This document shows, piece by piece, positions 16,889-27,380 of a stretch of DNA of 64,000 nucleotides (the stretch's first letter is position 1; each line of letters starts with the position of its first letter). A model generated the notes under the pieces. That model saw nothing but the letters and a program-made list of their open reading frames with translations, was not told where the DNA came from and ran no database searches. Position numbers and translations under genes: made by a program. The DNA lies in contig NZ_JAGQCS010000002.1 in assembly GCF_024346315.1 (NCBI RefSeq), positions 1 through 64,000 on the forward strand, in the 5' to 3' direction. Source of the stretch: Cyanobium sp. ATX 6F1 (lineage in GTDB: Bacteria > Cyanobacteriota > Cyanobacteriia > PCC-6307 > Cyanobiaceae).

Positions 16889-19800
16889 TCAGAAGCGCAG
16901 GAAGAGCTGCAGCTGGCTCTTCCAGCGTCCCTGGCTGTCGAGCGATCCCTGCAGACCGAACTTGTCGCTGGCCTGGTAGCGCAGGGTCACCTGGGGGGGC
17001 ACATCGCTGCGGTTCGGGGCGGCCAGCACCGAGAAGTTGAAACGCTCGCTGAGGTCGAGGCCAATCTCGGAGCCCAGCACCAGCTGGGAGGGCACCCGCC
17101 TGGAGCGGTTGCTGGCCAGGGGCCCGTCCACATTAGGAGCAACATAGGTGGGGTAGAGGGCAAAACTCACCCGTTGGCCGAGGGCATCGGTCAAGGTGCC
17201 CACGACCGGTGAGAGCAGGGATTGACCCAGCACCGTGGCGAGGGCGGCACCGGCATTGCCTCCGGTGAGGCCCGCCAGGGAGTTGCCGCCGATCAGGGCC
17301 ACGAGGCGTTCACGCGAGAGCGGCGGCGTGCTGCGCAGTTCGATCGATTCGCCCAGACGATCGGCCGGACCGCTCACTTTTACTACCACCTTCACCAGAT
17401 TGAGCTGGTCAAGGGCGGAGTCGGTGCGGTTCTGGTTGAAGTCGTAGATGGAAGAGTTGCCGACACCACCGACCGCGGAACCGAGGCTGTCGGAGACGCG
17501 GGTGCGCAGGGCCACGTCGAGGTAGGGGATCAGGCCGAGTGACGGCGTGAACACGGCCACGTTCGGAGCATCGGGATCGAGGCTGAAGTTGGTGGTGAAC
17601 AGCCCAAGCCTTCCGCTCTTGAGCCGCACGACGCCGGTGGCCCGCAGGGAGGCATCCACCGGCCCGTTGAGGGTGAGCAGACCGGCGGTGTTGAAGTTGA
17701 GCACATTGGGCACCACCACACGCAGGTCGGGGCCGAACCGCAGCCTCAGCCGATCGAGCCGCAGGAAGGGAAGGTCGGGAACGTTCGCGCTCACGGCCTC
17801 CGAGCCGGCGCTCGGCACCTCAGGGCCCAACAGCACCAAGGGTTGCTGGAAGTTCCAGCTCTCCTCGAGCAATTGACTGACACTCACCGGCCGCACCGCC
17901 GGGGCGCCCTCCAGCGCTGAGCCGGCGCGCATGGCTCCAGGATCAGGCTTCTCAGGAACAGTTGTGGCCAACTGGCCGGGGCGGATGTTCACCGTGCCCT
18001 TGCTCAGCTGGATCTCGCCGCTGAACACGGGCCTCAGCAGGCTGCCCCCCAGCAGCACTTCGCCATCGGCCAGGGCCGTGATCCGAGGCTGGCTGAAGCG
18101 CGCCTGGCGCAACTTGATCGTCAGCGGTTTCGGCTGCTCTTCAGGCTCGAACAGGCTGAGTCTGCCGGCGGCCGTGAGGCTGCCTTGGTCCCCCAGCCGC
18201 GCCTGAAGCTGCTCAACGTCCAGCGCCTGGAAATCAAACAGCACCGTGGCCTGCAGGTCGCGCACCTCCTGGTCAACCAACTTGAGCTCACCGTTCTGGA
18301 TGCGCAGAAAGCCATTGGCCACGGGTTTGAGCAGGCTGCCCCGCACGAGCAACTGCAGATCGCCGCTGCCTTTGCGCCACACCAGACCATTCCCCCCCAG
18401 GGCGGTCAGGAAGGTCAGGCCATCCCCCCTGCTGGCCAGGCGCAACTGCAGCCCCTCGGCCGTGGGATCGAGCGGAACACGGCCGCTCAGATCAATGCTG
18501 TTGCGCGCCTCGCCGACATGGAACGAGAGATCGCCGCTCAAGCCACCGCTCGCCAGCCGCAGCTCCCCACGGGTGAGATTGAGGGGCTCATCGCGGTAAC
18601 GGGCGTTCTCCAGAGCGAGCGCGAGCTCCAGGCTGGGGGCACCGCCCCCCAGTCGATAGCGACCCTTCAGGCTGAGCCCACCGCGCAGCTCTCCAGGCAC
18701 TGGGGTGGCGAGCACCAGCAGGCTGAGGGGCAGATGCTCGAGGCTGAAGCGGCCAGGACCCTCCGCCAGGGGACCCTCCAGCCTTGCCACGAAGGGCTCC
18801 AGGCCAAGGGCCACGTCCTGGTCAGCCCCATCAAGCCAGAGGTGCCCCTTGGCGGCCAGATCAAGGTTGAGCCGCTGAATCGACGGGCCCGCGATGGTGA
18901 GATCCGCATCCACCAGGCCCTTGAGTGGCTTCAGGTTGCCAGTCCGCGGCCGTCCACCGAGCCGCTGCTCGACCGTGGCGAGCCGTTGCTTGGCCAGGTC
19001 GAGGGCCAGCAGCTGGTCCGCGACCGTGCCGCCGAAGGTGTCGATCATCAGGTCACCCAGATCGCTGGCGCGGCCCCGGTCGGGCTCAGGTTGACCGCGC
19101 CAGAGGGGCCAGGCGGAGGCCAGTTGCTCAAAGAAGGGGCCCGACAGCTGGCGGCCCTCGAAACGGCTCCAGAGGCTGCCGCCCCGCTCACCTCGGATCC
19201 GCACGGCCACCTGGCCTCCCCCCTGGGGCAGGGCCTGGCCGGTGAGGTTGTAATGGCGATCGTGGAAGCGGCCCGTGGCCGTGAGCTGCTTGAGGGCCAG
19301 GCCGGCCACCGATGGGGACGTCACCCGGGCCTTGCCCTCGATCAGCAGCGGCTGAAGCTCCAGCACTCCCTTCCCCGCCAGGAGGCCGCCCAGGGGCTGG
19401 AGGCGTCCCCTGGCGCCGAGGGCCAGGTGGAGCCCGTCGAGGGGGAAGTCCCTGGAGTCCCAGTTGTAACGGCGGGGGCTGCCCTGAAAACGCAGGCGTC
19501 CGCGACCACGAACCAGCTGCGCCTCCTTGGGCAGCCAGCGGGGATCCAACAGGGCTGCGATCCTGGCCTCTCCCCCGGACCCCACCTGGGTCAGGGCCAG
19601 GTCGCCGCCACCGCCGGTTCGGGCCTTGAGTGTGCCGGCCCAGGTCTGCCAGACCCGCAGGGGGCCGGCGCCGGGCGATTCCACCCTCAGGGCCAGATCC
19701 GGGCGTAACTGGTTCAGGGGGCCGCGCAGGTGACCGAAGGCCTGCAGCTCACCCATGAGGTGGGTGCCGAGCAACGGGCTGAGTCGGGCCAGGGCATAGC

Positions 19801-21307
19801 GCAGATCCAGCGCCAGATCCGCCTCCCCCATACGCAGCCCCCCCTGAGGCGGGGTGCCTCCCGGCGGGGCGGGCGGTCGCCCCCAGCTCAGGGGCATGGT
19901 TCCGTGGGCACGCAGGCCAGCACCGGTCAAATCCTTGAGCGTGAGCAGGCCGCCGCTCCAGGCCAGGTCGAAGGCGACTCGATCCAGCAGCGGCGTGCGC
20001 GGATGCACCAGCTCGGCCCGCAGCCGGGGCTGATCCCAGCGGCCGCTGGCCGTGGCCACACCCGTCACAGGGGCACCCGTGCCCAAGAGGGTTGGGCCCC
20101 AGGCCGTGCGCCGCCAGAGATCGGGCGTCAGGGCCAGCTGCTGGGTGCGCAGGTCGAGCTTGGGCAGAATCTCCCCCCGGACCCGAGCCGTGGCGTCGCC
20201 GGAGCGCACCCGCAGGTCGCGCAGGGCCAGCCGGAAGCCCCGGCGGCCATCGAGATCGAGCTTGGCCTGCAGCTGAATCGGATCAGGGGCCAGCGACCGC
20301 GCCGCCGGTGGAGCCTGAACGGCCTCAAGGTTGGCGCTGGGGTGCCGCCAGGGTCCGGCCAGGTCCACCGTGCCCCGCCAGCTGCCCAGCCGCCAGGGGG
20401 CGCGCGCCATCGCAAGGGTGGTCCCGGAGCAGCTCAGGTCCACCCGACCCGCCTGCAGGACCTCCGGCGCCAGCGACGGCGGGCGCAGGGCGAGATCATC
20501 GAAGCGGACCTGGCCGGTGCAGCGGGGCGCCAGCCCACGACCACTGAGCCGCAGCTCCCCACCCACCTGGCCACGGACGGTGCTCGTGAGTCGACGCACC
20601 TGCGGCCAGGGCAACAAACGAGAGAGGGGTGCCAGGGCGAGCCGCTGGAAACGCAGTCGAGCCCGCCAGTCGCGGTTCGCCCAGGAGCCAGCGCCGACGA
20701 ACTGCAGCACGCCCCGATCGGCCAGGCCGGCGTTGCCGCTCAGCTTGAGGCGGCGCCGATGCAGGTTGAGATCCAACCGAGCCGCCAGGCTCGCGGGCAC
20801 ACCGGCGGGCTCGACGCGCACGCTGGCGGGCTCAGCCACGGCGATCGACAGGGCCAGTCGCGGGGGGGATCCTGTTGGCTCCTGGGGGCCAAGCACCCAG
20901 TACTGACCACGGGCATTGCGCCGCATCTGGGCCGAGGCGCCCTCCAGGCGCAGGGCCAGCACCGGAACCCCCTGGCGCAGGCTCTCGAGGGGCATCAGGC
21001 GGACGATCAACCGCTGGACAAGGACACTGGAGCCGTCCTTGGGTCCAGGAAGGAAGCGGCTTGGACCAACCTCAAAGCCCCAGGGTCGGAGACCCTCGTA
21101 GGGGCCCAGGACGAGGGGATGACCCATGGCCCGGCTGACCGGACGCTCGATCCGCGGGCGCCAGAGCTCGTAGAGGCCAGAGGCCAGATGATCGGCGCCC
21201 CACCAGGCCCCGGCGAGCCCCAAGAGCCCGATGGCAAGGGGAACGAGGTGGCGACGGGGGCCCCGGTTCGCAACGCCCCCAGGCGATCCATCCCTCTCTA
21301 ACCCCAT
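16889..21307 (-). CDS. tamB: TamB / DUF490 family inner-membrane-anchored protein
   Basis: At 1472 residues this is a long protein with one N-terminal membrane anchor (about 24-44, LVPLAIGLLGLAGAWWGADH) followed by repetitive beta-rich sequence and the DUF490 C-terminal domain (about 1150-1472). TamB-like proteins span the periplasm as a hydrophobic beta-taco groove and move phospholipids or help outer-membrane protein insertion. Supporting marks are GEIQLSKGTVNIRPGQ, GPVDASLRATGVVRLKSG, and a C terminus ending in an aromatic beta strand (QLQLFLRF), a typical outer-membrane-facing ending. No separate TamA/Omp85 gene is in the window. It begins the minus-strand run ending at the lipase and is divergent from ycf51. 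Confidence 0.92.
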   Translation of the reverse strand: MGLERDGSPGGVANRGPRRHLVPLAIGLLGLAGAWWGADHLASGLYELWRPRIERPVSRAMGHPLVLGPYEGLRPWGFEVGPSRFLPGPKDGSSVLVQRLIVRLMPLESLRQGVPVLALRLEGASAQMRRNARGQYWVLGPQEPTGSPPRLALSIAVAEPASVRVEPAGVPASLAARLDLNLHRRRLKLSGNAGLADRGVLQFVGAGSWANRDWRARLRFQRLALAPLSRLLPWPQVRRLTSTVRGQVGGELRLSGRGLAPRCTGQVRFDDLALRPPSLAPEVLQAGRVDLSCSGTTLAMARAPWRLGSWRGTVDLAGPWRHPSANLEAVQAPPAARSLAPDPIQLQAKLDLDGRRGFRLALRDLRVRSGDATARVRGEILPKLDLRTQQLALTPDLWRRTAWGPTLLGTGAPVTGVATASGRWDQPRLRAELVHPRTPLLDRVAFDLAWSGGLLTLKDLTGAGLRAHGTMPLSWGRPPAPPGGTPPQGGLRMGEADLALDLRYALARLSPLLGTHLMGELQAFGHLRGPLNQLRPDLALRVESPGAGPLRVWQTWAGTLKARTGGGGDLALTQVGSGGEARIAALLDPRWLPKEAQLVRGRGRLRFQGSPRRYNWDSRDFPLDGLHLALGARGRLQPLGGLLAGKGVLELQPLLIEGKARVTSPSVAGLALKQLTATGRFHDRHYNLTGQALPQGGGQVAVRIRGERGGSLWSRFEGRQLSGPFFEQLASAWPLWRGQPEPDRGRASDLGDLMIDTFGGTVADQLLALDLAKQRLATVEQRLGGRPRTGNLKPLKGLVDADLTIAGPSIQRLNLDLAAKGHLWLDGADQDVALGLEPFVARLEGPLAEGPGRFSLEHLPLSLLVLATPVPGELRGGLSLKGRYRLGGGAPSLELALALENARYRDEPLNLTRGELRLASGGLSGDLSFHVGEARNSIDLSGRVPLDPTAEGLQLRLASRGDGLTFLTALGGNGLVWRKGSGDLQLLVRGSLLKPVANGFLRIQNGELKLVDQEVRDLQATVLFDFQALDVEQLQARLGDQGSLTAAGRLSLFEPEEQPKPLTIKLRQARFSQPRITALADGEVLLGGSLLRPVFSGEIQLSKGTVNIRPGQLATTVPEKPDPGAMRAGSALEGAPAVRPVSVSQLLEESWNFQQPLVLLGPEVPSAGSEAVSANVPDLPFLRLDRLRLRFGPDLRVVVPNVLNFNTAGLLTLNGPVDASLRATGVVRLKSGRLGLFTTNFSLDPDAPNVAVFTPSLGLIPYLDVALRTRVSDSLGSAVGGVGNSSIYDFNQNRTDSALDQLNLVKVVVKVSGPADRLGESIELRSTPPLSRERLVALIGGNSLAGLTGGNAGAALATVLGQSLLSPVVGTLTDALGQRVSFALYPTYVAPNVDGPLASNRSRRVPSQLVLGSEIGLDLSERFNFSVLAAPNRSDVPPQVTLRYQASDKFGLQGSLDSQGRWKSQLQLFLRF

Positions 21308-21374
21308 CGACCCGTGGCTGTCACCGTCTGGGGCGGGCGCAATATAAAGGGCTCAATCCGCAGCGCCAGACCCC

Positions 21375-21857
21375 ATGACCGCCGACCCACTGCTGCTCAG
21401 CGCCGGCCGATGGCTCGGGGTCGCCGGGGGGGTTCTGGCGCTGGTCACCGTGGTGTCCTTTGTTGCCCGTTGGGGGACCCGCTTCCGCCTGGTGGGGATC
21501 ACCAGCTTCACCCTGCTGCTGGCGTTCTCCTGCGCGGCCTTCGCGATCAGCTACAGCCCGCGCGTTGTGGTGCCCGGGGCCGTGACCGTACCGATCGTGT
21601 TTGACAACGGCACCGATCTGGTGGTGGCGGCGGCCCCGTACCAACTGGAGGCCGAAGCCATTGCCCCTACCGTCGAGCAGGTGGCACGGAACCTGCGCGG
21701 GAACGCCCGCAACACCGGCAGCGGCCAGGTGCGGGTGCGCCTGCGCCGGATCGAAGCGCTGGAGCCGGGTCTCAGCCGGCCGGTGGTGCTCGCCGAGGCC
21801 GTGCGCACCCTGGCCGACGGCACAGTGGAGGTGACCGTCAGCGCCCCTGGAGCCTGA
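21375..21857 (+). CDS. ycf51: Ycf51 family protein (DUF2518)
   Basis: This 160-residue protein has two N-terminal membrane helices, VAGGVLALVTVVSFVARWG and VGITSFTLLLAFSCAAFAI, joined by the short RFRLVG linker, and a soluble C-terminal domain. The order WG-x-RFRLVGIT, PGAVTVPIVFDNG and a late EPGLSRPV segment matches my memory of Ycf51, which is found in cyanobacteria and some red-lineage plastids. Function is unknown. It starts the plus-strand run 21375-29461 and is divergent from tamB, 67 bases from its start; the DUF4332 gene begins 16 bases after the stop. Confidence 0.75.
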   Translation: MTADPLLLSAGRWLGVAGGVLALVTVVSFVARWGTRFRLVGITSFTLLLAFSCAAFAISYSPRVVVPGAVTVPIVFDNGTDLVVAAAPYQLEAEAIAPTVEQVARNLRGNARNTGSGQVRVRLRRIEALEPGLSRPVVLAEAVRTLADGTVEVTVSAPGA

Positions 21858-21873
21858 GACAACCCCGAGAGCG

Positions 21874-22266
21874 ATGCTGGAGCTACCGGCCCATTTCCGC
21901 GCTGAAGTGCTGCGACTCCAGGCCGATGGCCTCGATGACTGGGCCAGCTTGGCGGGCCTGAGTGACGGCCAGCTCAGGGCGCTGGCGGCCTCCGGCGCCG
22001 CCTCGGAACAACGGCTCCGCCGCCTGCGCGGTCAGGCCAGGCTGGTGGTGGAGCTTGAGTTGGCCCCCGCGGAGGCGGCGCTGCTGCTGCACGGGGGCAT
22101 CGCCAGTGGCCAGGCCCTGGCCGAGGCAACACCGGAGCGACTGCTGCTGCAACTGGGGCGCCTGGAGCGAAGCCTGCTCGGCCCTGGTGTGAACCGGATC
22201 GACCAGGCCACCGTGCAGGGCTGGATCCAGCGGGCCCGCCGGGTCACCGGTCGCCCGGGGAACTGA
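21874..22266 (+). CDS. DUF4332-type helix-hairpin-helix-like protein
   Basis: This 130-residue all-helical protein has alternating short segments such as DDWASLAGLSDGQLRALAA and LLHGGIASGQALAEATPERL, the repeated pattern of two helices with a small turn found in DUF4332 and helix-hairpin-helix proteins. A final segment, QATVQGWIQRARRV, is Arg-rich and could contact nucleic acid. No enzyme motif is visible. The family assignment is by pattern, not by search. It sits 16 bases downstream of ycf51 on the same strand. Confidence 0.65.
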   Translation: MLELPAHFRAEVLRLQADGLDDWASLAGLSDGQLRALAASGAASEQRLRRLRGQARLVVELELAPAEAALLLHGGIASGQALAEATPERLLLQLGRLERSLLGPGVNRIDQATVQGWIQRARRVTGRPGN

Positions 22267-22332
22267 CCCTGGCCCCCACGGAGGCGGCAGCGGCGACACT
22301 CAAATGGAGTTGTGAGCTTGGGAGGAGGTCCG

Positions 22333-22659
22333 ATGCCAACCGTCACCACCCCCGCACAGGGTCATTCATCTCTTCTGGGTTTGATGCTCCGACGAACGGG
22401 TTGGCTTGGTCTGTGGGCCCTCTCGGCCAGCCTCGCCCTGCCGGCACTGGCCGCTTCACCCCTGCTGGAATCGGTGAAACAGAACCCCCAGATCGCACGC
22501 AACCTCTGCGGCGAGCTGAGGGGCCTCAACGCCAAGGGCGTGTCGGCCACCTCGCCCCAGGCGGTCGCCCTGGTGGCCAGCCGCCAAGGCCTCAATTCCA
22601 CGGACGCCGAAATCCTCACCACCTATGTGGTCGGTCTCCACTGCCCCGACGTGCGCTGA
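22333..22659 (+). CDS. Small exported protein
   Basis: The product is 108 residues with a signal-peptide-like region (about 18-38, RRTGWLGLWALSASLALPALAA, cleaved near ALA-AS). The mature part is about 70 residues with two cysteines (NLCGEL and LHCPD) that may form a disulfide, and an Ala/Ser-rich helical middle. Similar picocyanobacterial proteins are sometimes labelled cAMP phosphodiesterase, but I see no metallo-beta-lactamase motif and do not adopt that name. The ATG at 22333 is preferred over a GTG at 22312. The next gene starts with GTG immediately after the stop. Confidence 0.65.
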   Translation: MPTVTTPAQGHSSLLGLMLRRTGWLGLWALSASLALPALAASPLLESVKQNPQIARNLCGELRGLNAKGVSATSPQAVALVASRQGLNSTDAEILTTYVVGLHCPDVR

Positions 22660-24258
22660 GTGGAGGTCGAGGCCGTCGAGGAGCGGCTGATCTGCCCGGA
22701 CGGGATTGAGCTGGTCGCGCGCGTCTGGAAGCCCAGCGCGCCGGGATCCTGGCCCGTGTTGCTGATGCGCCAGCCCTACGGCCGGGCGATCGCCTCCACC
22801 CCCACCTACGCCCACCCCCACTGGTATGCGTCCCAGGGCTACGCGGTGGTGGTGCAGGACGTGCGTGGCTGCGGCGATTCGGGCGGCAGATTCCGGGGCT
22901 TTGCCCAGGAGGCCTTCGACAGCAGCTGGACCCTGGCCTGGGCCCGCACGCTGCCCTACGCCAACGGGCGTTTGGGCTGCTACGGCTTCTCCTACCAGGG
23001 GCTGACCCAGCTGCTCGGCAACGACGCAGCCGAGCAGCCCGACTGTCTGGCCCCGGCCATGGCGGGGCTCGATGAGCGCCTGCACTGGGCCTGCAGTGGT
23101 GGGGCTCACCGCTGGGCCCTTGGCCTGGGCTGGGGCCTGCAGCTGGCGGCCGAGCGCTGCCGGCGGCGCGCTGATGCCGAGGGCTGGCGGGAGATCCGCC
23201 GCAGCCTGGAGTCGAAACGTTTCCTGGTGGAGGGCCTGGCCCTGCTCGAGCGCCTGGATCCAGAGTCGATGGTGCTGGGCTGGTTCCGCCACAACCCTCA
23301 TCAGAGCGAAGGTTGGACGCTGCACCGCCCCCCAGCTGGGCTGATGCGGCGGCCGATGCTGCTGGCCGGCGGCTGGCACGATCCCTTCCTCGATGGGGTG
23401 CTCGATCTCCATGGCCGCTCCCTCCTTGAGGGGGGCGCGCCGTTGCTGCGCCTCGGCCCCTGGACCCACCTCGACTGGGGTGGCGGCATCGACCCGTTGC
23501 AGCTGGCCTTCTTTGATCACCACCTGCGCGATCGTCCCGCCCCCAGCGAACCCCGGGAGTGGCTGTTCGATTCAGGCACCGGCCACTGGCTGGAGCGATC
23601 GCCCCAGCAGTGCCATGGCGGGCCGTGGGGACTGAGTTCCTGTGGCCTGGCTGCCATCGACCCGGAGGAAGGACGCCTGGTGCTTCCAGGAGAAGGTGGC
23701 GGCGAGGTCTGCTTCGTGCACGACCCCTGGCGCCCAAGGCCCGCCGAGGGGGGGCATCTGGGCCTGGACGCCGGGCCTCTGGACCGCCGGCACCTGGACC
23801 GCCGTAGCGATGGGGCCTGCTTCACCAGCGCACCGCTGGCGGCCGCGCTGGAGCTGCTGGGCCGCCCGGTGCTGGAGCTGGAGCTCGAAGCTGACCAGCC
23901 TGGTTTCGACCTCTGCGGAGCCCTCTCCGTTCTGCGCGGCGGCAGCGGGGCGGTGGAGCAACTCTCCACCGGCGTAGCCCGATTCCTGGGCACTGATTGC
24001 CTGCGTCGCCAGCGGCGCCGGCTGGAGCTCCAACCCCTGCTGGCCACCCTGGCGGCCGGCGATCGGCTGCGGCTGTCGCTGGCGGCCGCCGCCTGGCCCC
24101 AGATCAGCGTGAACCCCGGCACGGGTGCCTGGCCGCTGGGCGCCTGCGGTCCCGATCACCGGGTGATCACCCTGCAGCTCCAGCTCGATTCAGCCCTGCT
24201 GGCCCTCGAGCCGATGGCCTCGGGCACACTGGCCCCACTCGTTACGACCCCGCCGTGA
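22660..24258 (+). CDS. CocE/NonD (peptidase S15) family hydrolase
   Basis: This 532-residue serine hydrolase belongs to the X-Pro dipeptidyl-peptidase/cocaine-esterase group. The nucleophile elbow is GFSYQG (Ser111), the acid is Asp241 in GGWHDPFLDG and the base His270 in GPWTHLDWG, so the triad is complete. The N-terminal RGCGDSGG (69-76) is typical for the family, and the C-terminal half (about 300-532) is the beta-sandwich XPP domain. The natural substrate is unknown; ester or amide hydrolysis is expected. There is no signal peptide. It starts with GTG directly after the previous stop and overlaps the next gene by four bases (GTGA). Confidence 0.88.
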   Translation: MEVEAVEERLICPDGIELVARVWKPSAPGSWPVLLMRQPYGRAIASTPTYAHPHWYASQGYAVVVQDVRGCGDSGGRFRGFAQEAFDSSWTLAWARTLPYANGRLGCYGFSYQGLTQLLGNDAAEQPDCLAPAMAGLDERLHWACSGGAHRWALGLGWGLQLAAERCRRRADAEGWREIRRSLESKRFLVEGLALLERLDPESMVLGWFRHNPHQSEGWTLHRPPAGLMRRPMLLAGGWHDPFLDGVLDLHGRSLLEGGAPLLRLGPWTHLDWGGGIDPLQLAFFDHHLRDRPAPSEPREWLFDSGTGHWLERSPQQCHGGPWGLSSCGLAAIDPEEGRLVLPGEGGGEVCFVHDPWRPRPAEGGHLGLDAGPLDRRHLDRRSDGACFTSAPLAAALELLGRPVLELELEADQPGFDLCGALSVLRGGSGAVEQLSTGVARFLGTDCLRRQRRRLELQPLLATLAAGDRLRLSLAAAAWPQISVNPGTGAWPLGACGPDHRVITLQLQLDSALLALEPMASGTLAPLVTTPP

Positions 24259-24995
24259 TCCGACCCGCCCAGTTGATGCGTCCCGCCCTGGCCCTGGCCC
24301 TGGGCTTGAGCCTGGGCGGCGGGGCGGCGCTGCTTTCCCTGGCGGCTCCAGCGGCCGCCCAGGGCGGGCCATCGGCCCTGGGGGTGGCGGAGTCCCGCTC
24401 TCGGGCCGAAACCTTGCTGGAGGCCCTGCGCCAGCGCAATGGCCAACGCCTCTTCGCCAGCCTTGCCCCGGAGGTGCGCCGATTCACCACCGCCCAGGCG
24501 GTGCAGGCACGGATCGACCAGCTGGCCCCGTTCCAGAGCGCTCGGGTGCTGGAGGTGGAAAGCGGCGCTGATGACAGCACGATCAAAGCCGAGCTGATCG
24601 CCGGAGAGCAGCGCCGGCCGCTGACCCTGGTGATCGATCCCATGGGGCAGTTGATCGCCTGGCGCTTCGACAGCTCCCAATTGCCGATCGAAAGCCTGGC
24701 CAGGAACTTCGTGGCGGAGGTAGCCGCCGGGCAGGTGCTGACCGCCCGCAGCCGACTCTCCCTGCGTCTGCAGGAGGAGTTGCCCCCAGCCACGATCACC
24801 GCCCGCTGGCAGGGACTGGAGCGACGGGTGGGCGCCTTCAAGGACATCAAAGGCACCGTGGTGGCCCACGCGGGCGGTGAGCAGCAATTGGTGCTGGTCA
24901 CGACCCGCTTTGCCCGGCTCACCGACAACCTGTTCGTGATCTTCGACGACAGGAACCGAATCGTGGGGATTGATTTCCCGAACGACGCCCGGTGA
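24255..24995 (+). CDS. Exported DUF3887 domain protein
   Basis: This is a roughly 246-residue exported protein. A signal peptide ([18 protein letters not shown], cleaved near AAAQ) is followed by two similar alpha+beta halves of about 100 residues each: [19 protein letters not shown]...[15 protein letters not shown]-like and [19 protein letters not shown]...[14 protein letters not shown]-like. This duplicated arrangement is the DUF3887 pattern, related in fold to NTF2-like domains. The GTG at 24255 overlaps the previous stop; an ATG at 24276 is an equally good start. Function is unknown. The glgB start is 46 bases downstream. Confidence 0.75.
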   Translation: MIRPAQLMRPALALALGLSLGGGAALLSLAAPAAAQGGPSALGVAESRSRAETLLEALRQRNGQRLFASLAPEVRRFTTAQAVQARIDQLAPFQSARVLEVESGADDSTIKAELIAGEQRRPLTLVIDPMGQLIAWRFDSSQLPIESLARNFVAEVAAGQVLTARSRLSLRLQEELPPATITARWQGLERRVGAFKDIKGTVVAHAGGEQQLVLVTTRFARLTDNLFVIFDDRNRIVGIDFPNDAR

Positions 24996-25041
24996 GGCGG
25001 CACTAGGGCGCCTAACCTCAACCATCGACAGTCCTCACTCC

Positions 25042-27354
25042 ATGGTCCTCAGCCGGCTCGATTCGATCGCGGAGGACGCCCAGCGGCTGGCGGACTGCCG
25101 TCACGATGACCCGTTCGCTCTCCTGGGTCCCCACCCCCTGGCTGATGGTTCCTGGGTGGTGCGCGTCTGGATGCCTGAGGCCGAACGGGTGGAACTGCTG
25201 CTGGCAGGCCAGCGGCTGCCCCTGGACAACCCCCACCATCCCTGGATCTTCGAAACGGCTCTGGCGGCCGATCCCGGCAGCAGCTACAGGATCTGGGTGC
25301 GGCGCGGTGGCATCGAGCACGAGCAGCACGACCCCTGGGCGTTCCGGCAGGAATGGATGGGCGAGGTGGATCACCACCTGTTCAGCGAGGGCAACCACCA
25401 CCACATCTGGCGGCGCATGGGGGCCCATACGCTCGAGCGCGATTGCATCAGCGGAGTGCAGTTCTGCCTGTGGGCACCCCATGCCCGCAGCGTCGCGCTG
25501 CTCGGTGACCTCAACGGCTGGGACGGCCGCCATCACCCCTTTCAAAAGCGACTGGGGGGCTGCTGGGAACTGTTCGTGCCGGGGCTCAAGCCTGGCGATG
25601 TCTACAAGTACGAAATCCGCAGCCCAGAGGGGCACTGTTACCAGAAGGCCGACCCCTATGGCTTCCAGCACGAGGTGCGTCCCAGCACAGGCTCGGTGGT
25701 CGCCTCCCTGGAGGGATACAACTGGAACGACTTCGGCTGGATGGAGGAGCGCGACCAGCGCGATCCGCTCGATCAACCGATTTCGGTCTACGAACTGCAC
25801 CTGGGAAGCTGGATGCATGCCGCCGCCGATGCGCCCTTCATCGAGGCCGATGGTCGCGCCCGGCCGGTGGTGCCCGCCGCCGACCTCAAGCCCGGTGCCC
25901 GCCTGCTCACCTATCCCGAGCTGGCCGACAAACTCATTCCCTATGTGAAGGCCCGGGGCTTCACCCACATCGAGCTGATGCCGATCAGCGAGCACCCCTT
26001 CGATGGCTCCTGGGGCTATCAGGTGACCGGCTGGTACGCCCCCACCAGCCGCTTCGGCACCCCCGACGAATTCCGCGCCTTCGTCGACCGCGCCCACGCC
26101 GAAGGCATCGGTGTGATCCTCGACTGGGTGCCGGGCCACTTCCCCAAGGACAGCCATGGCCTGGCCTTCTTCGATGGCGTGCACCTCTATGAGCACGCCG
26201 ATCCGCGCATCGGCGAGCACAAGGAATGGGGCACGCTGATCTTCAATTACAGCCGCAACGAGGTGCGCAACTTCCTCGTGGCCAATCTTGTCTATTGGTT
26301 TGAGCAGTTCCACATCGATGGCATCCGCGTCGATGCGGTGGCCTCGATGCTCTACCGCGACTACCTGCGGCCCGATGGCGAATGGGTCGCCAATGAGCAT
26401 GGCGGCCGCGAGAACACCGAGGCGGTGCGCTTCCTGCAGCAGGCGAACCACGTGCTGTTCGAGCACTTCCCAGGAGCCCTTTCGATCGCCGAGGAATCCA
26501 CCACCTGGCCAATGGTCACCCAGCCCACCTCCATCGGCGGCCTGGGATTCAACCTCAAGTGGAACATGGGCTGGATGCACGACATGCTCGATTACTTCGA
26601 GCTCGATCCCTGGTTCCGCCAGTTCCACCAGAACAACGTCACCTTCTCAATCTGGTACACCTACACCGAGAACTTCATGCTGGCCCTCAGCCACGATGAA
26701 GTGGTGCATGGCAAGAGCCATCTCCTGCACAAGATGCCTGGCGACGACTGGCAAAAATTTGCCAACGTGCGCGCCCTGCTCGCCTACATGTGGACCCATC
26801 CGGGCAAGAAGACGATCTTCATGGGCATGGAGTTCGGCCAGCGCAGCGAATGGAACGTCTGGGGTGACCTGCAGTGGGAACTGCTGGAGCACGGCCCCCA
26901 CCAGGGGCTTCAGCATCTGGTCGACGACCTCAACCGCTTCTACAAGGAGGAGCCTGCCCTCTGGCGCGACGACTTCGATCAGTACGGGTTCCAGTGGATC
27001 GATTGCAACGACAACCGTCATTCCGTGATCAGCTTCATGCGGCGGGAGAGCACCACCGGCCGCTGGGTGGTGGTGCTCTGTAACTTCACACCCCAGAGCC
27101 ACTCCCACTACCGGATTGGGGTGCCGATGGAAGGCTTCTATGAGGAGGCCTTCAACACCGACAGCAGCCGCTACGGCGGCAGCAACCTGGGCAATCTGGG
27201 GGGCAAGTACAGCCAGGAATGGGGCATCCACGGCTATGAGCACAGCCTCGATCTCTGCCTGCCGCCCCTGAGCGTTCTGGTGTTGCGCCGCGACGATCGC
27301 CGCAGCCAGAGCCTCACCGGCGCTGGCCCAGAAACCGACAGCCCCCTCAGGTAG
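25042..27354 (+). CDS. glgB: 1,4-alpha-glucan branching enzyme
   Basis: This 770-residue GH13 enzyme adds alpha-1,6 branches to glycogen. Two N-terminal CBM48/E-set-type domains (about 25-225; for example [21 protein letters not shown]) precede the barrel. Catalytic motifs are [23 protein letters not shown] (nucleophile Asp431), AEESTTWP (acid/base Glu484) and [10 protein letters not shown]. Asp431 and Glu484 are 53 residues apart, as in E. coli GlgB. The ATG at 25042 gives the typical N terminus. hemE begins 26 bases after the stop, so the two may be read together, as I recall in other picocyanobacteria. Confidence 0.97.
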   Translation: MVLSRLDSIAEDAQRLADCRHDDPFALLGPHPLADGSWVVRVWMPEAERVELLLAGQRLPLDNPHHPWIFETALAADPGSSYRIWVRRGGIEHEQHDPWAFRQEWMGEVDHHLFSEGNHHHIWRRMGAHTLERDCISGVQFCLWAPHARSVALLGDLNGWDGRHHPFQKRLGGCWELFVPGLKPGDVYKYEIRSPEGHCYQKADPYGFQHEVRPSTGSVVASLEGYNWNDFGWMEERDQRDPLDQPISVYELHLGSWMHAAADAPFIEADGRARPVVPAADLKPGARLLTYPELADKLIPYVKARGFTHIELMPISEHPFDGSWGYQVTGWYAPTSRFGTPDEFRAFVDRAHAEGIGVILDWVPGHFPKDSHGLAFFDGVHLYEHADPRIGEHKEWGTLIFNYSRNEVRNFLVANLVYWFEQFHIDGIRVDAVASMLYRDYLRPDGEWVANEHGGRENTEAVRFLQQANHVLFEHFPGALSIAEESTTWPMVTQPTSIGGLGFNLKWNMGWMHDMLDYFELDPWFRQFHQNNVTFSIWYTYTENFMLALSHDEVVHGKSHLLHKMPGDDWQKFANVRALLAYMWTHPGKKTIFMGMEFGQRSEWNVWGDLQWELLEHGPHQGLQHLVDDLNRFYKEEPALWRDDFDQYGFQWIDCNDNRHSVISFMRRESTTGRWVVVLCNFTPQSHSHYRIGVPMEGFYEEAFNTDSSRYGGSNLGNLGGKYSQEWGIHGYEHSLDLCLPPLSVLVLRRDDRRSQSLTGAGPETDSPLR

Positions 27355-27380
27355 GTTGCCCGCTGGCATCGCACGTCCCC

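Noticed and set aside
18185-21301. Two long plus-strand frames (18185-19708 and 19730-21301) opposite tamB
   Set aside because: Both are antisense shadows of the tamB reading frame, rich in Gln, Gly and Arg, with no motif.
22333-22659. cAMP phosphodiesterase label for the small exported protein
   Set aside because: The sequence has no HxHxDH or other phosphodiesterase motif and is too small.
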